A stretch of 64,000 nt of DNA, from contig CP075493.1 of NCBI GenBank assembly GCA_021613535.1, positions 13,888,001 through 13,952,000 on the forward strand, read 5' to 3'. Made by a program: the position numbers and the translations under genes. The notes under the pieces are model-generated. The model was not told the DNA's origin and ran no database searches. It was given only the letters and a program-made list of their open reading frames with translations. Shown piece by piece: positions 11,240 to 22,975 of this stretch (position 1 is the stretch's first letter; every line of letters begins with the position of its first letter). This DNA is from Adineta vaga. Its lineage: Eukaryota; Rotifera.

Positions 11240-12181
11240 TTAGAAGAGACCTGCAAATGGAACTTCTAGAAGTACTTCTTGGGGTATTAGTTGTTTTAAA
11301 TGGATAATATGAAGATCAGGTGCTGGACTGAATTGTGATTGAACAATCATTTGAGTAGCAGGTAGAAGAAGAACTTCATCTTCATTCACAAAATGTGAAT
11401 GAGCTCGTATATCTCGACCGTTGATGGCTTCTACGGAGAATAATGTTCGTTTACCATCATCACCTAGATACATATTGTTTTTGAGAACGGGTAACGAAGT
11501 CGTACATGATGTAAAACTCCACCAGATAACAGATGTACCTGGTGGAAATTGATTACTTAAATCTTGAGTTACTCCTCGCCAAATAACACGTGAAGGAATG
11601 CAAGGTAATTTTGTTAGCGCAGTTAGTAACAACTTTAGATATTTGAAATAAGGTCGTAATTTTTCACGTGTTTCCTTTTTTAATGTTTGATTAAGTATTG
11701 AATAGAGACTCAGATGTTCACCTTCCCATTCAAGTGTATACAAACGTATAGCAGCACTCTCGTCAACTGTCAGTCCATCGGATGGTCGTTTTGGTGTTTC
11801 GTTTAATGCTAATTGAACATAAATTGATAAGTTGTTAATAAGAGTAACTAGCGGTGCACATGCTTCTGTCAGAGACAATAAAGGTTCTTCTGCGTAACCA
11901 ATTATAGGTCCAAGATTTGCTGCGATATCATTGATTGTATTCATTTGTCTTAGGATAAGATCATTAGAAATAATTTCCACACCTCGATTAGTGTGTGGTT
12001 TTAATTGATTCAATCTTTTGAAGTATTGCATTGTTTCAACTGTTTCCTGTCCCTCATCAATTCTTAAGATTGGCTGCTGAGCGTTCGAAAATTCGTCGTC
12101 AGATGTAGAAGCTTGTAGCTCGAAGTGATCATGATCAGATATCAATGCCACTGTTGATTTCCTATCATACTTTCTCATCAT
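11240..12181 (-). CDS. Mono-ADP-ribosyltransferase (arginine-type, R-S-ExE)
   Basis: With the ATG at 12181 the product is 313 residues. The C-terminal half is an ART fold: R in VIWRGVT (about residue 202), the STS-like strand WWSFTSCTTS (about 222) and the catalytic EDE of NEDEVLLLPA (about 267-269), which together make the R-S-ExE signature of NAD-dependent arginine ADP-ribosyltransferases. The N-terminal 150 residues are acidic and have no recognised domain. There is no signal peptide, so cytosolic action is likely; the target is unknown. A frame extending 17 codons further upstream lacks an ATG. It is the first of three ART genes in this window (see 25687 and 59513). Confidence 0.85.
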   Translation of the reverse strand: MMRKYDRKSTVALISDHDHFELQASTSDDEFSNAQQPILRIDEGQETVETMQYFKRLNQLKPHTNRGVEIISNDLILRQMNTINDIAANLGPIIGYAEEPLLSLTEACAPLVTLINNLSIYVQLALNETPKRPSDGLTVDESAAIRLYTLEWEGEHLSLYSILNQTLKKETREKLRPYFKYLKLLLTALTKLPCIPSRVIWRGVTQDLSNQFPPGTSVIWWSFTSCTTSLPVLKNNMYLGDDGKRTLFSVEAINGRDIRAHSHFVNEDEVLLLPATQMIVQSQFSPAPDLHIIHLKQLIPQEVLLEVPFAGLF

Positions 12182-13159
12182 TCTATGTTTTCTGAGTGAG
12201 TACAGAAACTGTAGGAAATTAGTATAATACAATGATATGTGATATAAAACTACAAAATCACTAAATAGACTTACTATGAATCATGATCGAAAAAGAAAAA
12301 CATTAAGTAAGTGAATGAAAAAAGACGAACGTGTAATAGAAAGAGATAAAACAAACGATTGGCAATATAGTGTGCTTTTCGTTCTATGAAAAAAATACTA
12401 TCGGTAATCAATGTATGAAGAGAGAAGAACGAATATACGTAATTTAATTATATTATACGGCTATAAAATATTTTTACTTGAGTCGAAGGGTATATATTAT
12501 TGATAATGATAGTTTTACCTGAGTGAGGATTATGAAACGCATACGAAGAGTACTTATCTGAAGCAATTCAAACGTATTCACAGTTTGTTATTCACAAAAG
12601 ATAGGTTGCTTTTGTATAAGTCCTTCTCTAATATTCACAATTTCTGGTTTCTGATTTAAAGGCCTAGACTATGGCGACGAACAGTGACAAACTATAAAAG
12701 ATATACAGAACAATGTGAATATGACAGAAAAAATGCAAGAATAATACACTTGTAGAGGAAAATGTTATAACTATTTTAGTAGCGTTAATCATTTGAAAGT
12801 CAGACAATGTTAATTGTAGCGAAAACGAACTTGTAGTCATACTTGTTCTGGAATCAAAACAAATATTAAATTTTATTTTTGTACACTCTATGTACATGCT
12901 CATCTTTATGTATGCTGAACTTGATGTGACGATTTCGTAGGAAGTGGAAATGATAGAAGAGTAATACCTTTAATAAGGTCAAATTCGGCGAAAAACTTCC
13001 AGTGATAAGTTCAATATGAATCCTTTTATTGATTTGAAGTCATGACAATCTAAGGTAAACGTATATTTTATTTAGAAATGGACTACTATGAATGTGTTAA
13101 GCAATCAGAAGGGGAAAATTCAATTGTAAAAACTGTTTTTGACAGGGAGAAAGCAAAAG
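12182..13159. other. Intergenic, no gene seen
   Basis: AT-rich sequence between two minus-strand genes. An open frame at 12664-12903 on the minus strand shows no domain or codon pattern that I trust. Confidence 0.4.
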
Positions 13160-14452
13160 TTATTCGAACAATAACACTTCAGCATATTGAACACAATTCT
13201 TCTTTTCGCGCTTATCAATAACCAGAAATCGATAACTTGCATATCGATTTAAATTATTGAACGATTGTAATTTTCCACATGCACCTCTACCAGGATCATC
13301 GAAAAGACCACTGCTGCCTTCGTAAATATGTGTCCAACTGTTACCTTTAGTAAGAGCTTCTCCTGATTCATTACTTCCTTCTAATGTTATGACTAATGGA
13401 TCACGTCCTGGATCATCTTTACCAGTACAGATTTGCAATCCTGTAGCTATTGTTGCATTTTGCCTCAGAGTCAAATAGAAACCAGTATTTACACCGCCTA
13501 CACACACGTCAGAACTGGATCGACATTCTCCAAATGACAGATATTTTGTTGAAATATTCCCATCGCATGCCATGTCTGGTGCCTCCTTTATAGGGTGTTG
13601 ACCGGGGTATCTGTCAAATATAAACATTGACTCGACACTATCATGACCAGCTCTTGTTCTGTATACACCATAAACGGTATCATCGATAGTCGTTAGTAAT
13701 ATCGGCACTATGGGAAAATAAACAATGTAAACTGTAAAATAAATTCTCGAAAAGAATTTCAATTGTATGGAGAAAAAACCGTCGTGATAGTAATACGCAA
13801 TTGATCGGAAGTTTCGAAAAATGTTATGGATTACTTTTTTCACTAAAACATACCTTTTGTTTTTGTCGTTGTTTTTATTTCACTAAATGTTATTCCTGTT
13901 GTTACTGTAGATTGTGTTCCTGTTATTCTTACAGTTGTGGTTTCCATTGTTGTTTCTGCAGTGATCGTTGCTGATGTTTTCGAGCTCAACACTGATGAGA
14001 TTTCTTCGGTTGTTGTTCTTGTGAGTGTTTCTGTTGTATCTGTTGTGTTACTTGCTTCTGTTGTATCTGTTGTGTTACTTGCTTCTGTTGTATCTGTTGT
14101 GTTACTTGCTTCTGTTGATGCACCTAAATCTTTCTGCTTAAGAACGATTATTGTAACGACAATACTACCAATGATCAGAATAGCAAGAAGACCAAAGATG
14201 ATGCTCCACATGAACTTCCTTTTTCGAATTTGTTCGCATCTAAAGTAAAAGATCTGTCTTATTATGTATAATTCTTTACAAAATCCATACGAAGTTCTTG
14301 GTCGTGATGGCGGTGGTGTCGCTGATGTTCCCATTGAGTTCACGTGATCTGCTTGAGGCTAAAATAGATCAAGCAATCGACACGATTTCGTTTCGTATTT
14401 CATTTTCTAACAGACTTACAGTTTGAACTACTGCTATTTTATTTCTACCCAT
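13160..14452 (-). CDS. Membrane protein: TM segment, Thr-rich stalk, discoidin-like domain
   Basis: Three exons join in phase: 14420-14452 (starts MGRNKIAVVQT), 13854-14358 and 13160-13707, giving 361 residues. Introns are 61 and 146 nt with GT-AG ends. Near residue 50 basic residues (RKRK) precede a hydrophobic helix, so a type II topology with the C-terminus outside is likely. A Ser/Thr-rich, mucin-like stalk follows with three copies of a 9-residue TEASNTTDT unit. The C-terminal 180 residues look like a galactose-binding/discoidin (F5/8C) sandwich: ACDGN start, a TLRQNATIATGLQICTG core and a final CVQYAEVLLFE strand. Six or more cysteines suit an extracellular domain. Lectin or adhesion function is inferred. 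Confidence 0.8.
14034..14117. repeat. 27-bp coding minisatellite, three copies
   Basis: Three consecutive copies of a unit read on the plus strand as TTGCTTCTGTTGTATCTGTT code the TEASNTTDT repeats of the stalk of the membrane protein at 13160-14452. Confidence 0.8.
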
Positions 14453-15010
14453 CGTTGATATATTTCTTATGCAAGTTTATTGTTGTTGTTCTAAAACTTC
14501 TACAATCAGAAATCTACAAAAATTTAAACTAATCTGAAATGAAGCGAAGAATAAAATTATATAAAATGAATTAATATTTATTTCCTAACATATGAGCAGT
14601 CATTCTTTTCAATGCGATATAAAAAATGGTTAAGAATAATTATGTTGCTGATGATCATTGCTAGAAAATAACAGATTCTTCTTCACATCCAACAGTCGTC
14701 CAAGATATCGTACTCGTCAAGCAGAGAAATATTTTATTTTCTGTGGAAATATTTAATACAAATACTTTACTTAAATCATGTATTAACTCGTTTCCTTTTT
14801 TTTTCTAGTTAATTTTCAAATAAATAAAACAGATGCATGCATATAGTCTCGTGTATATATAAAAAATATGAACCATATTGAATCCTTTTAAAAGAGATGT
14901 AGAAACAATCTGTCTCGTCTAATAATCATCGATGTTACTTTTGATATTTTCTGTTAGATTCTTTTTATTAGATTAAAATGTTTCACAAAAGATCTTTCTC
15001 GAAATTGTGA
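14453..15010. other. Intergenic, no gene seen
   Basis: AT-rich sequence between the discoidin-like gene and the 3' end of the Ly6 gene; no recognisable feature. Confidence 0.4.
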
Positions 15011-15511
15011 TTAAAAGACATACAAAAATGTATTCATAGTTAATAGAATGAGAGAAAAAACTAATGATTGCGAGAACATTGATGAAGCACCATTACACAG
15101 ATCGGAGTTGCAACAACAAAGAGACACATCTACTCCTTTGACTGATCCTGTTTTACACCCATTGCCATTTTCAGGGCAAAGATCAACATTGAGTAGGAGT
15201 CGAGTAACATTATTACTAATTTTCATTTTCTATACAAAGAACAACAGGATATATGTGATAGAAAAACATATATACGTAAACATACTAGACATCGATCATT
15301 ATTTGAAATCTCTATTGTAGAAATATTTCCAGCATTTGTTTTATCAAACGGGTCACCACATTGACCGTTGTAGTCACTCATACATGCATAACATCGAATG
15401 CTTTGAACTGATCCGATGTCTAAAATGTTTGAAAAATGTTAAAATATCAAATAGAATTTAATATTTACACAAAATTAAAAACAGTGTCGTAGTAAGAATA
15501 GATGATTGCAT
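15011..15511 (-). CDS. Ly6/uPAR three-finger protein, GPI-anchored
   Basis: Exons 15469-15511, 15286-15419 and 15011-15229 join exactly in phase (introns 49 and 56 nt, GT-AG) to give 131 residues. The start MQSSILTTTLFLILY is a signal peptide. The mature part opens with IRCYACMSDYNGQCGD, the typical CxxC of the Ly6 fold, and closes with CCCNSDLCNG, the diagnostic CC...CN ending. A hydrophobic tail (LVFSLILLTMNTFLYVF) suits GPI attachment. Ly6 proteins sit on the outer cell surface and modulate receptors or adhesion; no specific role can be read here. An open frame on the opposite strand across the same exons is a shadow. Confidence 0.85.
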
Positions 15512-16345
15512 AGCGTATGTGTTATTGTTTGTCAAGTGAAAAGTGGAAGAATGTATAATTTATCGTTGCACTGAATGCTCTTATATACTTATGCGATTGT
15601 TATAATTTATAATGAGTATTACTAAACAGTGGTGCAATTACCCACACAAAAATATATTCTACGCAAATCGCACATATGAGACTGATCATACACTCAATGA
15701 AATCTGATCTAAAATGTGTATGTGATCAATATCCTTCATATGAATTTGATAATCTTTTTCTTTCTGTACAGTTCTCTCATAGAATATTGACAAGAATGTT
15801 TACCTTGATTCTATGTCCTCTTTAGTCTCGTGATGTGAGTGAGTATAAATGAATGAATGAAAAGTACATTTACGTCTCCATGTCCTAATTGTCTACATAC
15901 GGATATGATTTATATATTCGTGATTCAGCAAAATAAAGTTTCATAATGACTAGATTTAGCATCCTACTAGTCCTGATTTGTTTTTGATATCGATATCGTT
16001 TCATCTCTAACTCGATCATTCTCTAGTACAGTACCGCATCGTCTATTTCGCTGCTACTGAAAAACAAATTTAAGGGTATATAACAATTGTGGTATTAATT
16101 CATTTTGGACTACAAGTGACTCAACATTGATTCATCTCTAAAATGAAAAAGAAACGCTATTGTATTTTTACATGTTTAATAAATAGAAATGCTATCATTA
16201 TATACGCTCCGCGATTACAATTAACAATTAGAGTAATAAGTTCCAGAAATAAATCGCTTTTCTCATTTCCGCAAATAATTATTATTCTTTTAAATTGAAA
16301 AAGGACCATTCCTTCTGCGTCATCATTTTTCAGTTCAATGACAGA
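15512..16345. other. Intergenic, no gene seen
   Basis: AT-rich sequence between the Ly6 start and the 3' end of the GPCR gene, probably holding the Ly6 promoter. No motif stands out. Confidence 0.4.
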
Positions 16346-17354
16346 TCATAAAATAGTTTCATATTTCCGGCGCCGCTGCATTAGAGGTAATGTTACTTGT
16401 CGCCATCGATTTAGATGAACTTTAAAAATCACGTAAATGAGTTGTTTACAAAATCGTTTCGACGTGCACATATAGATGTAAAAAGGACTCTAAAATGAAT
16501 AGAAATCCAACAAGCAAAATATATAAATGATAATTAAGAAGAGTTAAAGAAGCAATGAATTGAAATATCTTTTGAAGATCTGAACTACTAATAAGATTTG
16601 GAATGGTTAAAATTGTATTCACTATCGTATGTGGTACTATTGTAAAAATATTTACAATAACTTGAATTAAAACCATTCGTGTTAATTGTTTATCAAGTTC
16701 ACGTCGAGCAAGAGGTATTGTTCGATGAGGTAACTGTTGTATATTGTAATAAGCCATCAATGCCAAGACAGTAGCAATCGAAACAGGCACAATACCCAAC
16801 AAACAAAGAACAATCACATACGAACGATATTGAGCAAATATGAAGTCTGTACTAACACAAGTCACTTTGTTGGTCGTAGGTGACACATTATGATAAAATA
16901 ACACCAGATAAGGAATTCCATGTAACATCCACGTAATCAAATTGGCAATTTCTAAACGTTTAGCTAATTGAATATTGTTACACCGGTTTTGTAAACGACG
17001 ATATGAACAAGTAGCACAATATTGATCAAATGCTGCTAAACAAAGACATGATAATGAACTAACAGTACAAACATGAAAAATATATGGTCGAAATTTGCAA
17101 TAGAATAATGAACTTTCTGTTCCATTGATAGAAAATAAAGTATTCAAAAGACGTGGTAATAATCCACTCATTAGTTGACCAATGTTGAGAGCAGACATGA
17201 ATGTTAAAGAGATTACACAAGAACTTTGTCGAAATGTTCGAAGACTCGTAAAAACAAGAATATTTAGGAGATTTCCCACTGTACCAGCAATAAAAATTGG
17301 AATTCCAATATAATTCGTGAGCATAGTTTCAAGAAATGATACAGATGTTGACAT
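16346..17354 (-). CDS. Rhodopsin-like GPCR (peptide-receptor type)
   Basis: From the ATG at 17354 seven hydrophobic helices can be followed, with GTVGNLLNILVF in TM1 and a DRY-like DQYCATC after TM3. The long frame ends out of register, but position 16489 downstream opens the expected TM7/helix-8 ending (SPFYIYMCTSKRFCKQL) and runs to TGA at 16346. The GPCR at 52291 has an intron at this very place. Here only 22 nt (16490-16511, GT...AG) separate the two frames, and removing them restores a 328-residue receptor. Either this is an extremely short intron or the receptor has a damaged tail. The ligand is unknown; FMRFamide-receptor-like families in bdelloids look similar. Confidence 0.75.
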
Positions 17355-19043
17355 CTTAACATACGAAGATGACTCAACTGATCTCAACTACGAAATAAAT
17401 TTTTTTGTTTTACGTTAATGTTGGATTTACACAAAATAATTATCTTTGCATATGACTTGTTTCTTTCAGAAGAGAAATCTTTTATATACGCACGAATAAT
17501 TAAAAATAAATTTGAACATAGATAATAAGAACGATTTAACATAAGGACAATAGAATCTATAGATTAGTAGGATGCAAAAATGAACGAAAAAGATAGTTTT
17601 GACATCAATCGTATATGATCTTTTCATGGGATGTTACTCTTGAGAATGGAAATGTCTTCTTAATTCAGATTCACTTTCTTAAGCAGTCAATGAAAAGCCA
17701 GACAAATTACAAGCGCCATAGAACGTTTTTTGAAAATAATATTCATTCAAGATTACATTACGAATATAAATTTCAATAATTTACATTCGTGAATATGGAT
17801 CCGAGAAAAATACTATCATTGATGACTTTGGAAAGTTGGATATGTGAATTATTGCATATCAATATTTATCGATCTCAACAAACAAAACCGAGACATCTTA
17901 TACTAAAACATTGTCCTTTAATAACTAAATATATCTAACTTTTCTTTTTCCATTTGTTTATTTTGGGACATTACCTGATATTATAGTAAGAAATGCAGAA
18001 AAGTTCTTTTGTACAAGAAGCAAAATCTAAGAATGACTCCCAATTAAATGCCATCAAAGAATAATCTGATAATGTAAATTCATTTTATAATCAAATCCCA
18101 TAAAATAAATGCAAATGAATCTAAATATTTCTCAACAATCATTGAAATCTTTAGATAAAATATCCATTTTACCATTATAAGGATTTAAACGTACTAAGAC
18201 GACAACCAAGTTGTTTCACGAAAATTTGCATACCATAAAACGCATCGGTTTTATTGTCATAGCATAAATAAGCTGGTAAGTTTGAATTTCTAATTTCATA
18301 CTATTGTTCGTGTTGGAAAGATTTCTCAGTTGCTTCTTCTCCTATACGCAATGATACGACATGCACACATATCGAACTAGTACCGGAACGTATAGAAATA
18401 CTACAGTGATTTTACTATTTTCTGTTTTCAAGTAGATTTCATGATTTGATTAAAACAAATGTGACCATCTTCTGTTTACTAACTGATAAGAATAAAATGA
18501 ATATGCTTCACATGGGGAGAAATACATATTTGAAAGAATTTCAGTATTAAAGTGAGACCACACTAACATATTTTTGATTGTAAGCTAGGAATTCATTGGT
18601 AGAAAATGTGAAGTACACGCTGCTGCCGTTTATGTGAATAAGCATTAAATTGTATAATATAAACCGAAATTATTTTGGAAGTTTTTGAATCGAATGGAAG
18701 TTGAACTCAAATCCTTATGATTTTTTTCATTTGAGATATTGATCTAAATGAGAATGGTACTTCAGTAGTAAGAAAATATCACTATATTCTCATCCATAAA
18801 TACCTCCCAGACTGTTTAGGAATTTTGAGTCATTCTAGAAAATAATTTCATCAGAAAAAGGGATATTTTCTATCGTTCTATTTATTATGCAATGACGTCA
18901 TCATAGAATTGCGTAATGTTAATGTAAGTACTCTCTCTTATTAAAGAGAAAGTCTTTTTTTCTTCAACATTGCAGAAACAAATAAACTAAGTTTATTTCG
19001 ATTGTAAATTCATTGATTTATCTTTCTTATTAATCTCTCTACA
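17355..19043. other. Long gene-free interval
   Basis: About 1.7 kb of AT-rich sequence between divergent genes; no exon, repeat or RNA gene recognised. Confidence 0.4.
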
Positions 19044-19733
19044 ATGGCATCGAATTCTTCAATATCTTCAATTGAAATTGAACTTATTAATCGTGTTCAT
19101 TCATATTTTCCTAATAATGATCCAGATAAATTCCATTTCTTCTATGCAACTCAATCACCATTTAGTAATTTTCATCCTTGTTCGATCACAGATGAAAATT
19201 TTACGTTTCATTCAAGTGAACAATATATGATGTACCATAAAGCGAGTAAGTGTTTCTCTTTGTTAGTTAATGTGGAAATAAATTCAACCATCATTCGTAT
19301 TTTCAGAATTGTTCGAAGATGAAAAAATAGCTCGACAAATTCTGGGAGCTGCTACACCTGGTAAATGTAAAGCGCTAGGACGAGAAGTCGAAAATTTTGA
19401 TGGACAACTATGGAAGGAACATCGTACTAGGATTGTTTCGAATGCCTTGTATCTCAAAGTAAGATCATTTTTTTTATGTCAAAGTCAGATATAGTAAATT
19501 TAGTTGATTTATTTCAGTTTACACAAAACGAACAATTGCAACGAGCACTGATGAAATATCGCAATTGTTTATATGTGGAAGCAGCAGGAAATGATTGTGT
19601 TTGGGGTGTTGGTTTACGTGAACAAGATCCATTGATAAAAAAACGAACAAATTGGAGAGGACTTAATCTTTTAGGTTATATTCTTACTGATATTGCACAT
19701 CGAATTTTTGATGAAAATAAGAGATCAAAATAA
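19044..19733 (+). CDS. NADAR-domain protein (YbiA-like)
   Basis: Three exons (19044-19245, 19307-19458, 19518-19733; introns 61 and 59 nt) join in phase to 189 residues. The domain is recognised by FHFFYATQSPFSNFHPCSI, the SSEQYMMYHKA strand, a GAATPGKCKALGR loop and the final W-R-G-x-N-x-L-G (WRGLNLLG). NADAR enzymes cleave N-glycosidic bonds; bacterial YbiA acts on riboflavin intermediates, and NADAR members have been reported to remove ADP-ribose from guanine bases. Which applies here is not visible. The domain fills the protein, with no extra modules. Three ADP-ribosyltransferase genes lie elsewhere in the window, which is suggestive but not proof of a link. Confidence 0.85.
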
Positions 19734-20245
19734 AATTCTTCGAAATTACTTTTGATAAATAAACGAATTTATATTATAATTGTCTCGAAATTGAAGGTGA
19801 AGAAAAGAGAAGAGACACTTACCCTTATGTAACGTACTAAATCTATTTGTTTTTCAAATATTAAAAGAGAAAACAGATTATTTGTGATGAAAATGGTTTA
19901 TTATGATGTAGATATTACAATGTTTTTCTTTCTTTCTTTTCTGTCATATGAATGATCAAAATAAAAAAATATTCTTTGTTTATTTTGACATATGTGCATT
20001 CGTCATTATTCATATTACGTAGGTATGTGTTTTTCTTCATCATCGTATAGTTTATGTAGTGTAAGTGCTTTTGATTTTTAACTAAATTCGTCTTAGTTAC
20101 TCATAGAATAAAGATTATCATTAACGACATGATGAAATACATATTATCGTGTTTTTATGCTCGATTTCGGTCGTTTACTACATGAATCTTAATCATTTTT
20201 CTAGCTTTTAGAATTTTATTATCACTCGAAATAGACATCACTCGT
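19734..20245. other. Intergenic, no gene seen
   Basis: AT-rich sequence between the NADAR gene and the dehydrogenase relic. Confidence 0.4.
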
Positions 20246-20632
20246 ATGAGTACAACAACAACAATGAAAGCTGCTTATTATCATGCTGCAAAAGATGTAC
20301 GTGTAGAAGAAACACATATCCCTGTTGTCTCATAGTTGAACAGTTTCTGTAAAGGAAGCAAGATATATGACATTTTTAGTCATTGAAGGTATTTAGCGTT
20401 TTTCTCAGTCAAACAGCGATCAGATCGAAACAATTTATATATATTCGTGATCAGCGTTTCATTCTCTATGAACCTATATATAAACAAACGAGGAAAAAAA
20501 TCCACTGTAATTTTGCATTTCCTGCACCTTACAAAGAAAATTAAATTGGATGATATTGTAAAAGATGGATTTGAACCTTTATTATCTGATCCTTCCGAAA
20601 TTAAAATTCTAATTGATATTGCTTCAAGTTAA
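20246..20632 (+). pseudogene. Internally deleted zinc (butanediol-type) dehydrogenase
   Basis: The first 90 bp code MKAAYYHAAKDVRVEETHIP after a short Thr run, the typical N-terminus of medium-chain zinc alcohol or (R,R)-butanediol dehydrogenases, and then hit TAG at 20333. From about 20510 to 20632 another frame codes LTKKIKLDDIVKDGFEPL and ends EIKILIDIA, the matching C-terminus of the same family. The catalytic zinc and Rossmann regions (about 300 residues) are missing, so this is a gene with its middle deleted. A second, antisense dehydrogenase relic lies 2 kb downstream. Confidence 0.7.
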
Positions 20633-20928
20633 TTGTTTCTCTATATGATTCGCTTTCTATTAAAAACAAATTTTTTACTATATCTACATCTTTGTAAACA
20701 TTTATTCTCATTAAATACATTCTTGATAGTGTACATGAATCATTGCTCTACTTTTCGAATAGTTATCATAATGCGATTCATGATGACTTTAAAATTAAAA
20801 GAGACGTTTTATTGATTCAAGATATAAACAAGAGTATGTTTTACATGACACAATAAAACAAAACTTTTCTTATCTTATCAGTTTATAATGATATTTCTCT
20901 ACGCATTACATAAAGCAATAACATAAAA

Positions 20929-22242
20929 ATGACTTCTACTCAATGGATCCTATTCATACTTTCATGCTTTATAGCTCATATTAATGGAATATGTAATAAT
21001 CAAACAGGTCCCGTTGGAAGTATCGAATGCTTTTCTGTAACACATTATACCAAAAAACAATGGATTACTTGTGTAACAAATAGTTATATTCAATTACAAT
21101 CTCAAGGAAGAATAAAATGTCTTAACGAAAAAGATAATTATTGTACACATTCATGTATGTCAGAATTATATTATATAAATGAAGGAAATGTAGCTGATAC
21201 GTGTGTTTGTAATGATTCATTAATTCCACCATCATCATCATTACCTACTGAATGTTTTAGTCCTGATGGATCCGTATGTGATTGGTATAAAACTTGTCTT
21301 CAACGTCAATATGCTTGTAGAGATTCATCGACGGAATATCTTTATATTTATACAACACTATTTTGTAATCTTTCGATAAAATATCAAAATATATTTACAG
21401 ATCGAGCACAACGATGGATTAATGATGGACGTCGATGTATTCAAGTATCTCTTGTTCCGTATATTCGACCATTTATAAATGGAAGTTGTCAAATAATTCA
21501 TGATGTAGCAATGGATGTGTTCAAATCTTGTCATATTCGACCATTTCCAGGTCAAGGTTCCATTTGTGCTATAACTAGACGAGATTGGTTACGAGCATTT
21601 TGGATGATGAAATCAGAATATCAACTATCCGTATCAACAGCAGCCTATGTTTGGTTACAAGATATGCTTGATACGTTTTATGAATGTCAAAAAGATATTG
21701 AAACAGATGATTTTACTCATATTTATAGAGAATTTAAACTTTCAATTGATCTTATTCAAACATCATGGGATAATTTAAATAAAAATCAATTGAATCAAAT
21801 GGCAATTGATATTACTCATCGAATTGCAAAATTTCTCATGGCATCATCTGAACAATGGTCTTGGTATGCATATGGAATACCGTTATTAAGACAACGTTCT
21901 AATATTGAATATGAACAAATAACTATTGTATTATCTATTGTTGATTTACATGGAATTGTTAATGATACATTAATACCACCTGTTAATATAACGAATATTG
22001 AGTTTGAATCACTTATAGAAAAATTCAAAAATGCATTGAAGAAAGGTGATTTGAAAATTCAAAATGATAATGGAACATTTTATGTATCACAAATAAGTCA
22101 TTGTATGGATATGAAATGTCATGCAACGACAGAGACAATCTTCGCTCCTTCATATAGCACTACAAGTAGTGCCAATCATCGGTGTCTATCAATCTTCTTT
22201 CTCGTTTTTCTTACATTGACAATTTGTATTGATCGATTTTAA
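20929..22242 (+). CDS. Secreted Cys-rich protein, probably GPI-anchored
   Basis: An intronless frame of 437 residues. Residues 1-20 are a signal peptide. The N-terminal 120 residues hold closely spaced cysteines (CTHSC, CVCND, CDWYKTC). The middle (about 125-270) is helical, with cysteines and an aromatic W/F pattern (DWLRAFWMMKSEY) that faintly recalls the disulfide spacing of stanniocalcin-like hormones, too weakly for a call. A Ser/Thr-rich segment precedes a hydrophobic C-terminus (LSIFFLVFLTLTICI), as in GPI precursors. Eight or more N-glycosylation sites suit an exported product. No function is recognised. It stands between two dehydrogenase relics. Confidence 0.7.
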   Translation: MTSTQWILFILSCFIAHINGICNNQTGPVGSIECFSVTHYTKKQWITCVTNSYIQLQSQGRIKCLNEKDNYCTHSCMSELYYINEGNVADTCVCNDSLIPPSSSLPTECFSPDGSVCDWYKTCLQRQYACRDSSTEYLYIYTTLFCNLSIKYQNIFTDRAQRWINDGRRCIQVSLVPYIRPFINGSCQIIHDVAMDVFKSCHIRPFPGQGSICAITRRDWLRAFWMMKSEYQLSVSTAAYVWLQDMLDTFYECQKDIETDDFTHIYREFKLSIDLIQTSWDNLNKNQLNQMAIDITHRIAKFLMASSEQWSWYAYGIPLLRQRSNIEYEQITIVLSIVDLHGIVNDTLIPPVNITNIEFESLIEKFKNALKKGDLKIQNDNGTFYVSQISHCMDMKCHATTETIFAPSYSTTSSANHRCLSIFFLVFLTLTICIDRF

Positions 22243-22479
22243 TTAAATAGCAGGTCGTTTTTTTTCAGTCAGAATCTATTCATGATACAGAATATAGTAT
22301 CTTTTCTTAGTTACTACAACACGTTCGTTCACGTTTTAATAATTCATTTGACATGAAAAAGTTTTTTACAATGAGGATATTATAGCCAAGTATGTCGGTG
22401 TAGTTTCTAAATTACGGATTGATTCTATTAAAGTTTTGTTATTAGTTTTCCTTTATTTATCTGATGTTTAAAAATGCTT

Positions 22480-22975
22480 TTTCGAACATCCTTTAACAAA
22501 AGTTCGAAGTACGAAACGATATTTCACATCAGATTTAACAGTACGATCATAAACGAGTTTCAATGTTTCTGGCGTTGCTTCAATATTTTCAATTTTACAT
22601 GTTATGTTATGTTATGTTTACCACAAAAATTAAGCATTCCTTGTGTTTCTTTCATTCCACCGATTCCGCTACCAGTAATTATTGGTCATTTGAATATAAG
22701 AGAAAATGAATTAATTTCAGGAGGTTTTGGTGGTGCTCCAACACTACATAACATACCAACAGTAAAAAACTTCAAAGCTTACTAAATTTATTAAAGATTG
22801 AACATTCTATGACGCTGATACGGTATCAACAATAAAATCCAATGAATTTGCCGCTGTTTTCCTTTATTCTTGATCTTTTGATACAAGAAATACTTGTGCA
22901 TCAAGTTTCATTGCATCTTCACGTTTTGATTCCGAAGTCGAAATAACAGTAAAATGTGCTCTCAGTCTCATCAAT
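22480..22975 (-). pseudogene. Decayed cinnamyl-type zinc alcohol dehydrogenase (C-terminal half)
   Basis: Read on the minus strand from 22975, pieces in shifting frames match the C-terminal half of NADP-dependent zinc (cinnamyl/YahK-type) alcohol dehydrogenases in order: VISTSESKREDAMKL (Rossmann strand 2), AANSLDFIVDTVSA, VGAPPKPPEI, ITGSGIGGMKETQGML and, near 22500, VYDRTVKSDVKYRFV. Stops and frameshifts separate the pieces, and a TAACA repeat (about 22600-22620) interrupts one. The catalytic N-terminal domain is absent. A plus-strand open frame across 22474-22785 is a shadow of this relic. Confidence 0.75.

Noticed and set aside
20929-22242. Stanniocalcin-like hormone
   Set aside because: Only a loose cysteine spacing is shared; the length and the GPI-type tail do not fit.
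22474-22785. Plus-strand open frame of 103 codons
   Set aside because: It is the complement of the antisense alcohol-dehydrogenase relic, whose motifs are far clearer.
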